The position numbers were made by a program, and so were the translations under genes. Shown here in pieces: positions 1 through 9,075 of a stretch of DNA of 64,000 bases (its first letter is position 1; the number at the start of each line of letters is the position of its first letter). The notes below the pieces were generated by a model. That model was given only the letters and a program-made list of their open reading frames with translations, was not told the origin of the DNA and did not search any database. The stretch lies in the NCBI RefSeq assembly GCF_043196875.1, contig NZ_JBEBMX010000004.1:186001-250000 (forward strand), given 5' to 3'. This DNA comes from Saccharospirillum sp043196875. Its GTDB lineage: Bacteria > Pseudomonadota > Gammaproteobacteria > Pseudomonadales > Natronospirillaceae.

Positions 1-1673
1 CGAAGCTGGTCTCGGGTTTGTTGCAGCATGGCGTTACCTTCGGCATCACTCAGTGCCAAATGCCGGTTCAGTAACGCCTGTAATTCGATTAAACAGTCGG
101 GCGAAATACGTCCGCCAATGCCAATACTGGTGCGGCGTAAGACCAGATCCAACAACGTCTGGGTCGCCTCGAATTCGATCAGAAAACCAATTTCACGTTC
201 GCTGTAATCGTTAAGGCTGCGCAACGGTTGATCGCTGCCAGCAGCCAGATAATCGAGCACTTTTTCCGCACGGGTACCGTAACGCTCAAACAATTGCGTC
301 AAGCGCTCCAGTGACTCGGCGTAACGCTGTTGCCAATCATTAAGCAGGTTTTGTCGGGCGCGGCTGTCGCTCGGATAATGCCGACCACCGCCAATGGCTA
401 GCGCGTTGGTAGCGACGTTTCGCTCACGTTTAAGCTGCTGCAAAACCCGGTCGGCAACCTGTTCGCCGAAGGCGCGGAAGGTGGTCCACTTGCCGCCGAC
501 CATCGACAAAATCGGGAAAGACCGTTGCGGTGTTGGCGCGCTTTCGCGGCACTGATGATTGCGACTGATCTGGCCGGTCACCGCCGCGTCGCTGCGCGGC
601 AAGGGGCGAATGCCACTGAAACGATAGAGAATCTGTTGCGGCTCAATGCGAATGTTAGGAAACACATAAGCCAGCGATTCGAGAATGTATTGCTCTTCTT
701 CCGGCGTGCAATAAGGCTCGTTTGGCGAGTCCACTGGCAAGTCGGTGGAACCGACCAAAACCTGGCCCATAAAAGGAAACAGAATGCAGACGCGACCGTC
801 TGGCGTTTCATAAAAAATCATATGGTCGCCGGTGGCCGCGCGCAGTTCATCATTGGCAACAATCAGATGCGAACCTTTGGTACCGCCGATAAATTCACTG
901 GCACTGTTCATCGCCTCATTGGTGTGATCAATCCAGGCACCGCTGGCGTTAATAACGACCTTAGGTTTGAGCGTGGTTTGGGCACCGCTGAGTTGATCAG
1001 TCAGGGTTAATTGATCGTCTTGGGTATTCGTCAAAGCGACATAATTCATCGCCAGCGAATCAGGCGCGCTGGCCTGGGTGTCGAGCACCATTTCCAACGC
1101 CAGACGTTCGGGATAACTGATCCAGGCATCGTAATAGGTCGCGCTACACACCAGTTTTTCATTCAGTTGTGGCCAGCGCTTTAAGGTTGCCGAACGCGAG
1201 CGAAAACGATGTTTCGGTAACGCCTGACGGCGACGGGTATAGAAGTCATATAACCAAAGCCCGGCCTTGATAATAAAAGCGCCGCGACGCGACGGACCGG
1301 GTTCGCGACCGAACAGACGACTGAGCGCTGCGCCGACACCGGCGAGCCAGTAGAAAATCGGGATCGTGGTCGGCAGCGGCCGTACATAATGGGGCGCGTT
1401 GTGCAGCAGCGCATTGCGTTCAGCCAGGGATTCACGCACCAGAGCCGTCTCGCCGGTTTCCAGATAACGTAAACCACCGTGAATCATGCGCGATGGCGCG
1501 GCGCTGGCGGCGCCACAAAAATCGCCCTGATCAATCAGCACCACATCAATGCCCTGCAACGCCAGTTCGCGATAGACACTGATGCCGTTAATACCGGCGC
1601 CGATTACCACTACCTCAGCCGTTTCCCTGGCGGTTAATTTTTGCCACAGCGCGGCCCTGCTATGCTCGTTCAT
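1..1673 (-). CDS. GlpD/EryB-like FAD-dependent polyol-phosphate dehydrogenase, C-terminus cut by window edge
   Basis: Open reading frame from ATG at 1673 running leftward off the window, about 557 codons visible. An N-terminal dinucleotide fold (VVVIGAGINGIS), the SRMIHGGLRYLE segment and the VGGKWTTFR motif place it in the glycerol-3-phosphate dehydrogenase family, membrane-associated flavoenzymes that oxidise a polyol phosphate and pass electrons to quinone. It is last in the leftward sugar/polyol ABC operon, 64 bp after the aldo/keto reductase. A second, distinct GlpD lies at 12.7 kb. In rhizobial and Brucella erythritol operons the GlpD-like EryB sits with a SorC-type EryD, so EryB function is a reasonable inference, not proven. 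The frame is intact throughout; weak AGGG ribosome site. Confidence 0.85.
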   Translation of the reverse strand, partial: MNEHSRAALWQKLTARETAEVVVIGAGINGISVYRELALQGIDVVLIDQGDFCGAASAAPSRMIHGGLRYLETGETALVRESLAERNALLHNAPHYVRPLPTTIPIFYWLAGVGAALSRLFGREPGPSRRGAFIIKAGLWLYDFYTRRRQALPKHRFRSRSATLKRWPQLNEKLVCSATYYDAWISYPERLALEMVLDTQASAPDSLAMNYVALTNTQDDQLTLTDQLSGAQTTLKPKVVINASGAWIDHTNEAMNSASEFIGGTKGSHLIVANDELRAATGDHMIFYETPDGRVCILFPFMGQVLVGSTDLPVDSPNEPYCTPEEEQYILESLAYVFPNIRIEPQQILYRFSGIRPLPRSDAAVTGQISRNHQCRESAPTPQRSFPILSMVGGKWTTFRAFGEQVADRVLQQLKRERNVATNALAIGGGRHYPSDSRARQNLLNDWQQRYAESLERLTQLFERYGTRAEKVLDYLAAGSDQPLRSLNDYSEREIGFLIEFEATQTLLDLVLRRTSIGIGGRISPDCLIELQALLNRHLALSDAEGNAMLQQTRDQL

Positions 1674-1736
1674 AACCCTGATCTCATCTGCATTTGGTCG
1701 ATTGGGCGCGCGTCACCGCGCCCGCTGGCGTGAGCG

Positions 1737-2723
1737 CTAGCCGTCGATATCCGACAGGTGCTTAGCCCGGGCCGCTTCGATGTGTGCGCAGTCGGCGGCG
1801 CTTAATTCAACCTCGCCGGCGCGAGCATTTTCCGCTGCCTGGGAAGGATTGCGCGCGCCGCACAGCGCGTAGGTAATACCGGGTTGCTGCAAGGTCCAGG
1901 CAATAATGATCTGGCCGGGCGTGGCGTGGTACTGACTGCACAAGGGTTCGATATCGGCAAAAAAATCAGCGACTTTTTTGCGGTTGTCGACACTGAAACG
2001 CGGATTATTTTTGCGCTGGTCGTCACCCTCAAACTGACGCGTCGGAGTCATTCGTCCGCTGAGCAAACCCAGCGCCATAGACGAATAACTCAAACAGGAA
2101 ACACCGTTGCTTTTGCAGATCGGCAACAGCGTGGTTTCGATGCCGCGATCAATGGCCGAATAGCATTCCTGGATGGCATCGACCGGACCGAATTTCAGGT
2201 ATTCGCGAAGGTCTGCTTCGCTGGCATTACTGATACCGATGGCGCGAATTTTCCCCGCCTTTTTCAGTTCCAGTAACTTATTCATGGTGGCTTCAATCGG
2301 CGTGGTTGGGTCCTGCCAATGAGTGATGTACAGATCGATATAATCGGTACGCAACCGTTTCAGGCTTTGCTCCAGTTCGTATTCGATGGACTCCGGGCCG
2401 AGGTAGCGATTGACCGGCTGACCGTCTTCGTCGACGAAGAATTTTCCCTTGGATTCGTCGTGCCAGATCATGCCGCACTTGGTTGCCAGAATAACTTCGT
2501 CGCGCCGGCCTTCAATGGCGCGACCGACTAATTCTTCGGAACGACCCAGACCATAAGCCGGAGCGGTATCGACTAGATTGATGCCACGGTCGAGGGATTC
2601 ACGGATGGCGGCGATGGAGTTGTCATCGTCATGACCACCCCACATCCAGCCGCCCATGGCCCAGGTGCCGAGGCCGACAACCGAGGCTTGAATGTCTGTG
2701 CTACCGAGCGTTCTCATCTTCAT
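1737..2723 (-). CDS. aldo/keto reductase
   Basis: 328 residues, a normal length for the (beta/alpha)8 aldo/keto reductase family, which reduces sugar or other carbonyls with NADPH. The catalytic tetrad is visible as D52 and Y57 (LVDTAPAY), K82 (LATKCG) and H135 (ITHWQDP). The ATG at 2723 follows AGGAG by 8 nt. The gene starts 2 bp after the SorC regulator stop and precedes the GlpD-like dehydrogenase, so it belongs to the leftward sugar/polyol operon. It probably interconverts a polyol or keto-sugar intermediate; the substrate cannot be told from sequence. Confidence 0.9.
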   Translation of the reverse strand: MKMRTLGSTDIQASVVGLGTWAMGGWMWGGHDDDNSIAAIRESLDRGINLVDTAPAYGLGRSEELVGRAIEGRRDEVILATKCGMIWHDESKGKFFVDEDGQPVNRYLGPESIEYELEQSLKRLRTDYIDLYITHWQDPTTPIEATMNKLLELKKAGKIRAIGISNASEADLREYLKFGPVDAIQECYSAIDRGIETTLLPICKSNGVSCLSYSSMALGLLSGRMTPTRQFEGDDQRKNNPRFSVDNRKKVADFFADIEPLCSQYHATPGQIIIAWTLQQPGITYALCGARNPSQAAENARAGEVELSAADCAHIEAARAKHLSDIDG

Positions 2724-2725
2724 AG

Positions 2726-3688
2726 TCAGGCTCCTTTTTCCAAGCGTTTTAGCACTGCCTTGGTGGTGACTTCATCGCTGATCAGCGTTTTGAAAAAGCG
2801 ACCGCGCAAAGCGCCCACGATGGGGTTCACCTTGCTGGCGGAGGCTGCCACCCCAACCGACAGTGGAATGTCGCGCAATTCATTCAGTGTTAACGCGACC
2901 AGTTTTTCGTTATGTTGATGACCGACTAATTGGCCATCAACGTTAAACAGATGGGCGAACAGATCGCCGGTCGCGCCTTCGTTGATCAAGGCATCGCGAT
3001 CGGTTCGGCTCATGGCGCGTAAATCGAAATAGCTGGAATCCTCGGGCACGATGGAACCGATACCCAGCAAGGCGATGTCGGCGTGACGGGCTTTGTCGAG
3101 CACTTCGCGCGTCTGGCGCATGTCCATCAGCATGTTGCGTTCTTCGGCGCTGTCGGCGAACAGCGGCGCGTGCAATTGCAGCGCGCGTCCGCCAAGGCGT
3201 TCGGCCAGCTCCATCGCCAGGTGATTTACATCGGTGTAATGCTTGCCTTGCACACCACCGGTGGCTGGCACCACGGTCACGTCGTAATGGCGCTGTGGAT
3301 TGAGCGCATTAACGATTTCGGTAATCTGCTTGCCGCCACTGATGCACAGCACATCGCCATCGCGCAGGTGTTGCAGCAGATAGTCGGCGGCGGAACTGCC
3401 GACGGTGCGAGCGACGGTATCCGGGTCGTCCGAGTAAGTCGGGCTGACCAAAGCTTCGGGAATACCGCTGGCCTCGGTGAGCGCTTTTTCCAGTTCAAAC
3501 AACGACTGGTAAGGCGTCTTGATACTGATCTCCAGATAGCCTTCGTCGCGCGCCTGGCGGATGATGCGATTAACTTTGGCGGTCGACAGTCCCAGCAGTT
3601 TGGAAATATCGGACTGATTGCGCTGCTCAATAAAATGCATCGTCAATATCCGGCTGAACAATCGCGCCTTGTCGTAATCCACCTTCAT
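2726..3688 (-). CDS. SorC-family (EryD/DeoR-like) transcriptional regulator
   Basis: 320 residues. An N-terminal helix-turn-helix of SorC type (about residues 20-50, QSDISKLLGLSTAKVNRII) is followed by the large sugar-phosphate-binding SorC effector domain (about 60-315), which resembles sugar isomerase folds. Members such as SorC, LsrR and EryD are tetramers released from operators by a phosphorylated sugar or polyol. It lies inside the operon between the permease and the aldo/keto reductase, so it is probably the local, autoregulated repressor; two matching palindromes lie at the operon promoter (7536-7569). ATG 3688 sits directly after AAGGAG; a GTG two codons later has better spacing and may be the true start. 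Confidence 0.9.
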   Translation of the reverse strand: MKVDYDKARLFSRILTMHFIEQRNQSDISKLLGLSTAKVNRIIRQARDEGYLEISIKTPYQSLFELEKALTEASGIPEALVSPTYSDDPDTVARTVGSSAADYLLQHLRDGDVLCISGGKQITEIVNALNPQRHYDVTVVPATGGVQGKHYTDVNHLAMELAERLGGRALQLHAPLFADSAEERNMLMDMRQTREVLDKARHADIALLGIGSIVPEDSSYFDLRAMSRTDRDALINEGATGDLFAHLFNVDGQLVGHQHNEKLVALTLNELRDIPLSVGVAASASKVNPIVGALRGRFFKTLISDEVTTKAVLKRLEKGA

Positions 3689-3698
3689 CTCCTTCGCC

Positions 3699-4700
3699 TT
3701 AACCCTGTTGCACCGAACGGTTGTGCAGGATGTGATCGATGGCCACAGCCGCCAGCAGAATCAGACCTTTAATCAGGTCCTGCCAGTACACCGAAACGTT
3801 GAGCAAAATCAGTGAGCTCGACACCACCGATAACAAAGCGATACCGAGAATAGCGCCAAATACAGTGCCTTCTCCGCCTTTCAATGAAGCGCCACCAATC
3901 ACCGCTGCGGCGATGATATTGAGCTCGAGCCCGACACCAAAGTTGGGCGTGGCCGCGCCGAATTTGGACATATAAATAATGCCGGCCAGACCACAAAGCG
4001 TTGAGCTGAGTACCGTCACGCCAATCTTGATGCGGTTAGTACGAATGCCGGAGAATTCTGCAGCGCGCTCGTTACTGCCGGTGTAGAAAATCTTCCGGAA
4101 AGCAGTGGCGTTGCGCAGCAGATAGTCGGCGATGATCACCACCACAAAGAAAATAATGATCGAAAACGGCACACCCCAGAGCGTGCCCTGACCGACGAAT
4201 TTAAATTCCGGTGGTAATGAAAATAGCGAAATCGGCGTGCCCTGGGTAATCACCATCGAAGCGCCGCGGGCGATGCCCATAAACGCCAGCGTTACAATAA
4301 AGTGATGCATGCGAATGCGGGTCACGCAGTTGCCCATGATCAGGCCAATGATGCTGCAGATACCAATTGACGTCAGGCTGGCTAACCAGGGGTTCATCCC
4401 CAGCACAAACAGCTTGGCGGCCATCACCATGGCCAGACACATGACCGCGCCAACCGACAGATCGATGCCACCGACAATCAGCAACATGGTCATGCCGACC
4501 ACCACAATGCCCTCGGTGGAGAACGACAGCAGCATGGCCTTCATATTGGCCCAGGTCAGAAAATAGGGTGAGGCAAAACTCATCACGATAAACAGGCCGA
4601 CGATGATCAGAATCAACGTCAGTTCGCGCATTTTCCGGATGTTGCCGAACAGTCCCCGATTCGCTGGATCGGGTGAAAAACTCGGTGTATTGGCGGTCAT
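3699..4700 (-). CDS. sugar/polyol ABC transporter permease (RbsC-like)
   Basis: 333 residues with about 8-10 hydrophobic segments, typical of RbsC-type permeases of the carbohydrate uptake 2 family. The stretch MTMLLIVGGIDLSVGAVM and the later AAAVIGGASLKGGEGTVFG are hallmark conserved regions of this family. It would form the inner-membrane channel as a homodimer with the preceding ATPase and the periplasmic protein. It follows the ATPase by 45 bp on the same strand and is 10 bp before the SorC regulator. The ribosome site AGGAG is about 10 nt before ATG. Confidence 0.92.
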   Translation of the reverse strand: MTANTPSFSPDPANRGLFGNIRKMRELTLILIIVGLFIVMSFASPYFLTWANMKAMLLSFSTEGIVVVGMTMLLIVGGIDLSVGAVMCLAMVMAAKLFVLGMNPWLASLTSIGICSIIGLIMGNCVTRIRMHHFIVTLAFMGIARGASMVITQGTPISLFSLPPEFKFVGQGTLWGVPFSIIIFFVVVIIADYLLRNATAFRKIFYTGSNERAAEFSGIRTNRIKIGVTVLSSTLCGLAGIIYMSKFGAATPNFGVGLELNIIAAAVIGGASLKGGEGTVFGAILGIALLSVVSSSLILLNVSVYWQDLIKGLILLAAVAIDHILHNRSVQQG

Positions 4701-4745
4701 AAAACCACTCTCCTGTATTGCCTGTTGTTATTGTTTTGCACGGCC

Positions 4746-6311
4746 TTAGGTCGCCGGTTGCACACGCAATTGCGCCTGGTTTTCTGCGCCGGTTTTTGCC
4801 GCGGCCGGGCCCAGACCAGAGGCCAGGCGAATCAACCGATCTTCATTAATTGCCTCGCCACTGACGATGCCGTTGTTGCGTCCTTCGCACATCACCATGA
4901 CGCGATCGCACAGACCGACCACCTCGGGCAATTCAGAAGAGATGACAATGACACCTACGCCCTGGCTGGCGAGCTCACGCGTCAGCCGATGGATTTCCGA
5001 CTTGGCGCCAACATCAATGCCGCGCGTCGGCTCATCCATAATCACCAGGCGCGGTTTCACCGAGAGCATCTTGGCAATGGCGACCTTTTGCTGGTTGCCG
5101 CCGCTCAACGACGACACCGGGTGATCGAGCCGGCCGTATTTCAGGTTCAGCCGTTGCGCCAGTTCGGTGGCCTGCTCGCGCTCCAGACGACGATTCACAA
5201 AGCCGTAACGCGATACCTGATCGAGATCGAGCGCGGCGATGTTGCCGGCAATCGGCAGGTCTAGAAAAACGCCGTTTTCTTTGCGATCTTCCGACAGATA
5301 AACAATGCCCAGTCCGACACTGTCCTGATAATTGCGAATGTCGGCGCGCTGCCCCAAAAAAGTCAGCTCGCCGCCGGTGCGTTTGTGCAGTCCGCAAATG
5401 GCTTTCACCACCTCGCTGCGACCGGCGCCGATCAAGCCGGCGATGCCAAAAATCTCACCGCGATGGACGCGGAAACTGACATCGTGAAAACGCCGTTCAT
5501 CGGAATAATTTTGCACGTCGAGCAAGACCTCGCCGGACTCCGGCGGCGTGCTCAATTTAGGCGGATAAAGTTCACCCAGTTCGCGGCCGACCATCTTGCC
5601 GACGATGGCATCGGGCGTGGTGTCGGCAATATTTTCGGTGCACACAAACTGGCCGTCGCGCAGCACGGTGATGCGATCGCACTGCTCAAAAATTTCCGCC
5701 ATGCGATGGCTGATATAAATAATGCTGATGCCCTTGGCTTTCAGCTGCTGCATGATGCGAAACAGTGCCTGAGTTTCGCTTTCGGTGAGCGCTGCGGTCG
5801 GCTCATCGAAAATTAAAATATCGCAGTTGAGGGTTAAGGCTTTGGCAATTTCCACCAGCTGCTGATTGGAAATACTCAGTTCTTGGATAAGCGCATCCGG
5901 ATCAATATCCGCCAGCGGTTTAATGGCGTCGCGAGCGATGCGGCGAATCTCACGAAAATTCACAAACCAGCGTTTGCTGGCGTTGAGCATCGGCATGGAA
6001 ATATTTTCCGCAACCGACACATCCGGACAGAGTGCAATTTCCTGATGCACCAGACCGATACCCATTTTTTGCGCCGCCAATGGATCGGCAATCTGCGTCG
6101 CCTTGCCATGGACGCGAATCTCACCGGCGTCGGGCTGGTGAATGCCGTCGATGATTTTCATCAAGGTTGATTTGCCCGCGCCGTTTTCACCGGCCAGCGC
6201 ATGGATTTCACCCTTGCGCAAACTGAAGTTGACGCCGCGCAATGCCCGGGTCGCGCCGAAGGCTTTTTCGATGCCGATCAATTCCAAGACGGTTTCATCA
6301 AAGCGTGTCAA
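4746..6311 (-). CDS. sugar/polyol ABC transporter ATPase with two nucleotide-binding domains (RbsA/MglA type)
   Basis: About 521 residues carrying two fused ABC cassettes, as in RbsA and MglA. The first Walker A is GENGAGKST (about residues 41-49) with a degenerate signature (LSISNQQ); the second cassette has the signature LSGGNQQKVAIAK but a degenerate P-loop region (IGAGRSE). This asymmetry is normal for the family. It energises uptake through the adjacent permease. I chose TTG at 6311, seven bases after a strong GGGAGG; an ATG at 6326 overlaps that ribosome site and is the alternative. A stable hairpin separates it from the upstream binding-protein gene. Confidence 0.92.
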   Translation of the reverse strand: MTRFDETVLELIGIEKAFGATRALRGVNFSLRKGEIHALAGENGAGKSTLMKIIDGIHQPDAGEIRVHGKATQIADPLAAQKMGIGLVHQEIALCPDVSVAENISMPMLNASKRWFVNFREIRRIARDAIKPLADIDPDALIQELSISNQQLVEIAKALTLNCDILIFDEPTAALTESETQALFRIMQQLKAKGISIIYISHRMAEIFEQCDRITVLRDGQFVCTENIADTTPDAIVGKMVGRELGELYPPKLSTPPESGEVLLDVQNYSDERRFHDVSFRVHRGEIFGIAGLIGAGRSEVVKAICGLHKRTGGELTFLGQRADIRNYQDSVGLGIVYLSEDRKENGVFLDLPIAGNIAALDLDQVSRYGFVNRRLEREQATELAQRLNLKYGRLDHPVSSLSGGNQQKVAIAKMLSVKPRLVIMDEPTRGIDVGAKSEIHRLTRELASQGVGVIVISSELPEVVGLCDRVMVMCEGRNNGIVSGEAINEDRLIRLASGLGPAAAKTGAENQAQLRVQPAT

Positions 6312-6367
6312 AACCGATCCTCCCATCTGTCCAAAACAGCGTCCCTGCGGTGCTTAAGAATCCCTGC

Positions 6368-6394
6368 GGGGGCGGTGCGGAATGCACCGCCCCC
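6368..6394 (-). terminator. intercistronic hairpin between binding-protein and ATPase genes
   Basis: Perfect 11-bp GC-rich stem (GGGGGCGGTGC / GCACCGCCCCC) with a 5-nt loop, placed just after the binding-protein stop. No run of T follows on the transcribed strand, so it is more likely an mRNA-stabilising or processing stem than a full terminator. Such stems usually let the binding protein be made in excess over the membrane parts. Confidence 0.6.
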
Positions 6395-6403
6395 AAACCG
6401 GTC

Positions 6404-7456
6404 TTACTCGTTAATACCGCGTGTGCCACGACGTTCGAGGTAATCACCCCAATAGAAGTCGTCGGCGTTGTCGGCGGTGACGATGGAGAAGCCATTATCG
6501 ACAAAGGGCACACCCATGGGGTTAAAGCCGCTGCGCAGATAATCGTTCATCGGATCGATCTGTTCCGGATGCGCCGCCAGGTAGAGCAACATCATGCCCA
6601 TATAACCCTGGATACCCTGGTTGGGGTTGACCGCACCGAAGATTTCACCGGCTTTGATCATGTCCAGAATCTTGGCGTTAACGTCGGCGTTGAATACCTT
6701 GATGCCGCGATCCAACTCCTTCGCCGCCTGAGCAGCACCGAGGGCGGAGTTGGCTTCGGGCATAAAGACCGCACCCAGATTCGGGTTGGCTTGCGCCATG
6801 GTCAGTACCGCGTTGTAGGCGCGGGTCGGGTCCTGGTTGCTCGCGGCGCGGGCGACCAGTTCCATATCCGGCCAGTTCGATTCCATGCGCTCGATAAAGG
6901 CAGCGATGCGACGGTCGTGGTTGTCCTGACCGGGGTTTTCCAGCACGGCGTATTCGCCTTCACCGCCCATGGCTTCGGCGATGGTGTCGGCGGCGTAACG
7001 GCCTTCCTGGTAGTTGTCGGAAGTGATAAATGAAACCCGGTCGCTGTTGGGAGAATCGGCGGCAAAGGTCACCACCGGAATGCCCATTTCAGCAGCGCGG
7101 TTGATCGGTTCGATAAAGGGATCGGGGTTCATCGGATGCAACAGAATGCCGGCTGGATCGCGCGCCAGAATCTGCTCGAAAGACGCCAGCTGCTTGTTAA
7201 CGTCGTATTCCGGGGTACCGGTGTAAACGGTGTCGCAACCCATCTGTTCGGCGGCTTGCTTCATCATTTCATAGACCGGGAACCAGTACTCGACGCCAGA
7301 GACCATAACGTTCATGTAGTAGGTTTCGCCCGGATCGCAGCGGAAGGGACCGTGATCGTGGCCCGAGCTGGGCGCTTCTTCGGCCAGCGTCAGGCTGGCT
7401 GCGAGGGTCAGTGACAGGCCACACAGACCCCGTTTGAGGATGGACAACTTACTCAT
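6404..7456 (-). CDS. periplasmic sugar/polyol-binding protein of the ABC transporter (RbsB/EryG-like)
   Basis: 350 residues. N-terminal signal peptide (about residues 1-26, ending LAASLTLAEE), then a two-lobed type I periplasmic-binding fold of the Peripla_BP_4 kind (NVMVSGVEYWFPVYEMMKQAA..., GIPVVTFAADSP, GAVNPNQGIQGYMGM). It captures the substrate in the periplasm and delivers it to the permease. First gene of the leftward operon. I use ATG 7456, eight bases after AAGGAG, rather than GTG 7462. The substrate is unknown; the operon context (SorC regulator, GlpD/EryB-like enzyme) suggests a sugar alcohol. Confidence 0.9.
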   Translation of the reverse strand: MSKLSILKRGLCGLSLTLAASLTLAEEAPSSGHDHGPFRCDPGETYYMNVMVSGVEYWFPVYEMMKQAAEQMGCDTVYTGTPEYDVNKQLASFEQILARDPAGILLHPMNPDPFIEPINRAAEMGIPVVTFAADSPNSDRVSFITSDNYQEGRYAADTIAEAMGGEGEYAVLENPGQDNHDRRIAAFIERMESNWPDMELVARAASNQDPTRAYNAVLTMAQANPNLGAVFMPEANSALGAAQAAKELDRGIKVFNADVNAKILDMIKAGEIFGAVNPNQGIQGYMGMMLLYLAAHPEQIDPMNDYLRSGFNPMGVPFVDNGFSIVTADNADDFYWGDYLERRGTRGINE

Positions 7457-7535
7457 CAGCACTCTCCTTATTTTTATAGGTGCATTGAGATTCGTCAGGC
7501 GTTGAACAGCATAGGTAGTCGATTACGCCTTTGTT

Positions 7536-7569
7536 TGAAATATATTTCAGTTAAAAGAAATAAATTTCA
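7536..7569. promoter_or_regulatory. paired palindromic operators, probable SorC-regulator sites
   Basis: Two related 14-bp elements: the perfect palindrome TGAAATATATTTCA (7536-7549) and AGAAATAAATTTCA (7556-7569). Their centres are exactly 20 bp apart, about two helical turns, which suits a tetrameric SorC-type repressor. They lie at and just after the predicted start of transcription of the leftward operon. Assignment to the operon's own regulator is inference. Confidence 0.6.
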
Positions 7570-7576
7570 TAGATGG

Positions 7577-7606
7577 ATAGTAATTGCACAATTTTGGGGC
7601 TGTCAA
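7577..7606 (-). promoter_or_regulatory. sigma-70-type promoter of the leftward sugar/polyol operon
   Basis: On the minus strand a perfect -35 TTGACA (7601-7606) and a weaker -10 TACTAT (7577-7582) are separated by 18 bp. Predicted start of transcription is near 7570, next to the operator pair. The rest of the 7457-7824 intergenic stretch holds no gene that I can see; the rightward MFS gene must have its promoter there, but none is obvious. Confidence 0.6.
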
Positions 7607-7824
7607 AACATTTTTGAGACATTTTGTACCGTTTTTATTAAGTGTTTGATTTTGCTATTGATTTAACGGTGTCTTTTTTCGCGTCGAAACAGAGGCACTT
7701 TTCCCGCCTGGTCGCGATAAATTCCTGTTCGACAAAAAGCATTGGCGATCTCCGCCGCCGTGACACCCTGACCATCGCTCCCTATAATCCAGCCCCCTTC
7801 ACCAGTCGTCGTACGGGCCCGCCG

Positions 7825-9075
7825 ATGCTCCATCGCTTGTCGCAATTCTCACCGCTGATCTGGACTGTTATCGGTGGCACCTTTCTGACCCGCCTGACCT
7901 ACTTTATGGTCTGGCCATTTATGGCCATTTTGCTCAAAGAGCAGTTCGACTTATCGGTGTTCACCATCGGGCTGATTTTGAGTAGCGCGGCCTTCACCGG
8001 CAGTTCGTTAAGTTTTGTCGTGGGCAATTTGTCCGATCGCTTCGGCCGTCGAGTGGTAATGATTTCCGGCACACTGGCATCGGCCATCGCCTTCGGTAGC
8101 CTGGCGTGGGCTCATCATTTACCGGTTTATATCGCCTGCATCTTGCTGGTCGGTGCCGGTTACTCGCTGCTGGAGCCGCCTTCGAAAGCGATGATTTCCG
8201 ACGAAATCAGCGACCCGGAAGCGCGCGGTCTGGCTTTTAATCTGCGTTATTATTTTCTCAACATTGGTGCCGCCGCCGGGCCCTTAAGTGGGGTTTATTT
8301 TGGCCTGACTGCCCAACAATCGACCTTCAGTTTGGTGATGGCGACCTATGTGATATACGGCTTGGCATTGGCTTATTTCAGCCGTCATCAACCCAGTATC
8401 AGTGACGATCAAAAAGCCGCAGCAGGCTTGGCGAAAGCCTGGATCGTGCTGAAAAAAGACAAGGCGTTTCAGCTGTTGGTGATCGCCAACACCCTGATCA
8501 TGACTTGCTACGGCCAGTTCGAAGCTACCCTGGTGCAGTACCTGGGTTTGGTGCGGCCCGGCGATGCGGTTGGTTTGTATGCGACCCTGGTGATGGTCAA
8601 TGCCGCGACCATTTTGATCTTTCAATTTCCGATGCTGGCTTTGTTGCGCAATATCCAACTGCACAACCGCATCTATTTAAGCCTGGCGTTATTCGCGCTC
8701 GGTTTCAGTGCTTACGCCTGGTTGCCGCAACAGCTTGCCATCGCCTGGATACTGGCCACGTTGATTATGAGCGTGGGTGAATCGGTGCTGTTTCCGACCC
8801 TGAATATTCAGATCGATGTGATGGCTCCCCAGCATTTACGCGGCAGTTATTTTGGCGCCAATGCGCTCAGCAATTTTGGGTTTTCGCTGGCGCCCGCCTT
8901 CGGCGGTTTAATGTTGGAATTGCTCGACCACAATGCCTGGTGGGTGACCGGCGCGCTGGTGTTACTGGCCATGGCGTTGTACTACCTGGCCGTGAAGCTG
9001 TTACCCGCCCGCCGCCAATGGATTGCCGAATTGGAAGCCGAAGTACGCGCCGTTGAACCGGTCGCGCGAGCATGA
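7825..9075 (+). CDS. MFS transporter (drug/metabolite exporter type)
   Basis: 416 residues from ATG 7825, with about 12 membrane segments. The motif after helix 2 (GNLSDRFGRRVVMISG) is the major-facilitator motif A, and EPPSKAMISD after helix 5 resembles MdtH-like drug:proton antiporters. Probably a proton-driven exporter in the inner membrane; substrate unknown. The open frame extends upstream to a GTG at 7642, but that extra segment has no membrane or family features. Its stop overlaps the start of the next gene (ATGA), so the two are translationally coupled. Confidence 0.85.
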   Translation: MLHRLSQFSPLIWTVIGGTFLTRLTYFMVWPFMAILLKEQFDLSVFTIGLILSSAAFTGSSLSFVVGNLSDRFGRRVVMISGTLASAIAFGSLAWAHHLPVYIACILLVGAGYSLLEPPSKAMISDEISDPEARGLAFNLRYYFLNIGAAAGPLSGVYFGLTAQQSTFSLVMATYVIYGLALAYFSRHQPSISDDQKAAAGLAKAWIVLKKDKAFQLLVIANTLIMTCYGQFEATLVQYLGLVRPGDAVGLYATLVMVNAATILIFQFPMLALLRNIQLHNRIYLSLALFALGFSAYAWLPQQLAIAWILATLIMSVGESVLFPTLNIQIDVMAPQHLRGSYFGANALSNFGFSLAPAFGGLMLELLDHNAWWVTGALVLLAMALYYLAVKLLPARRQWIAELEAEVRAVEPVARA

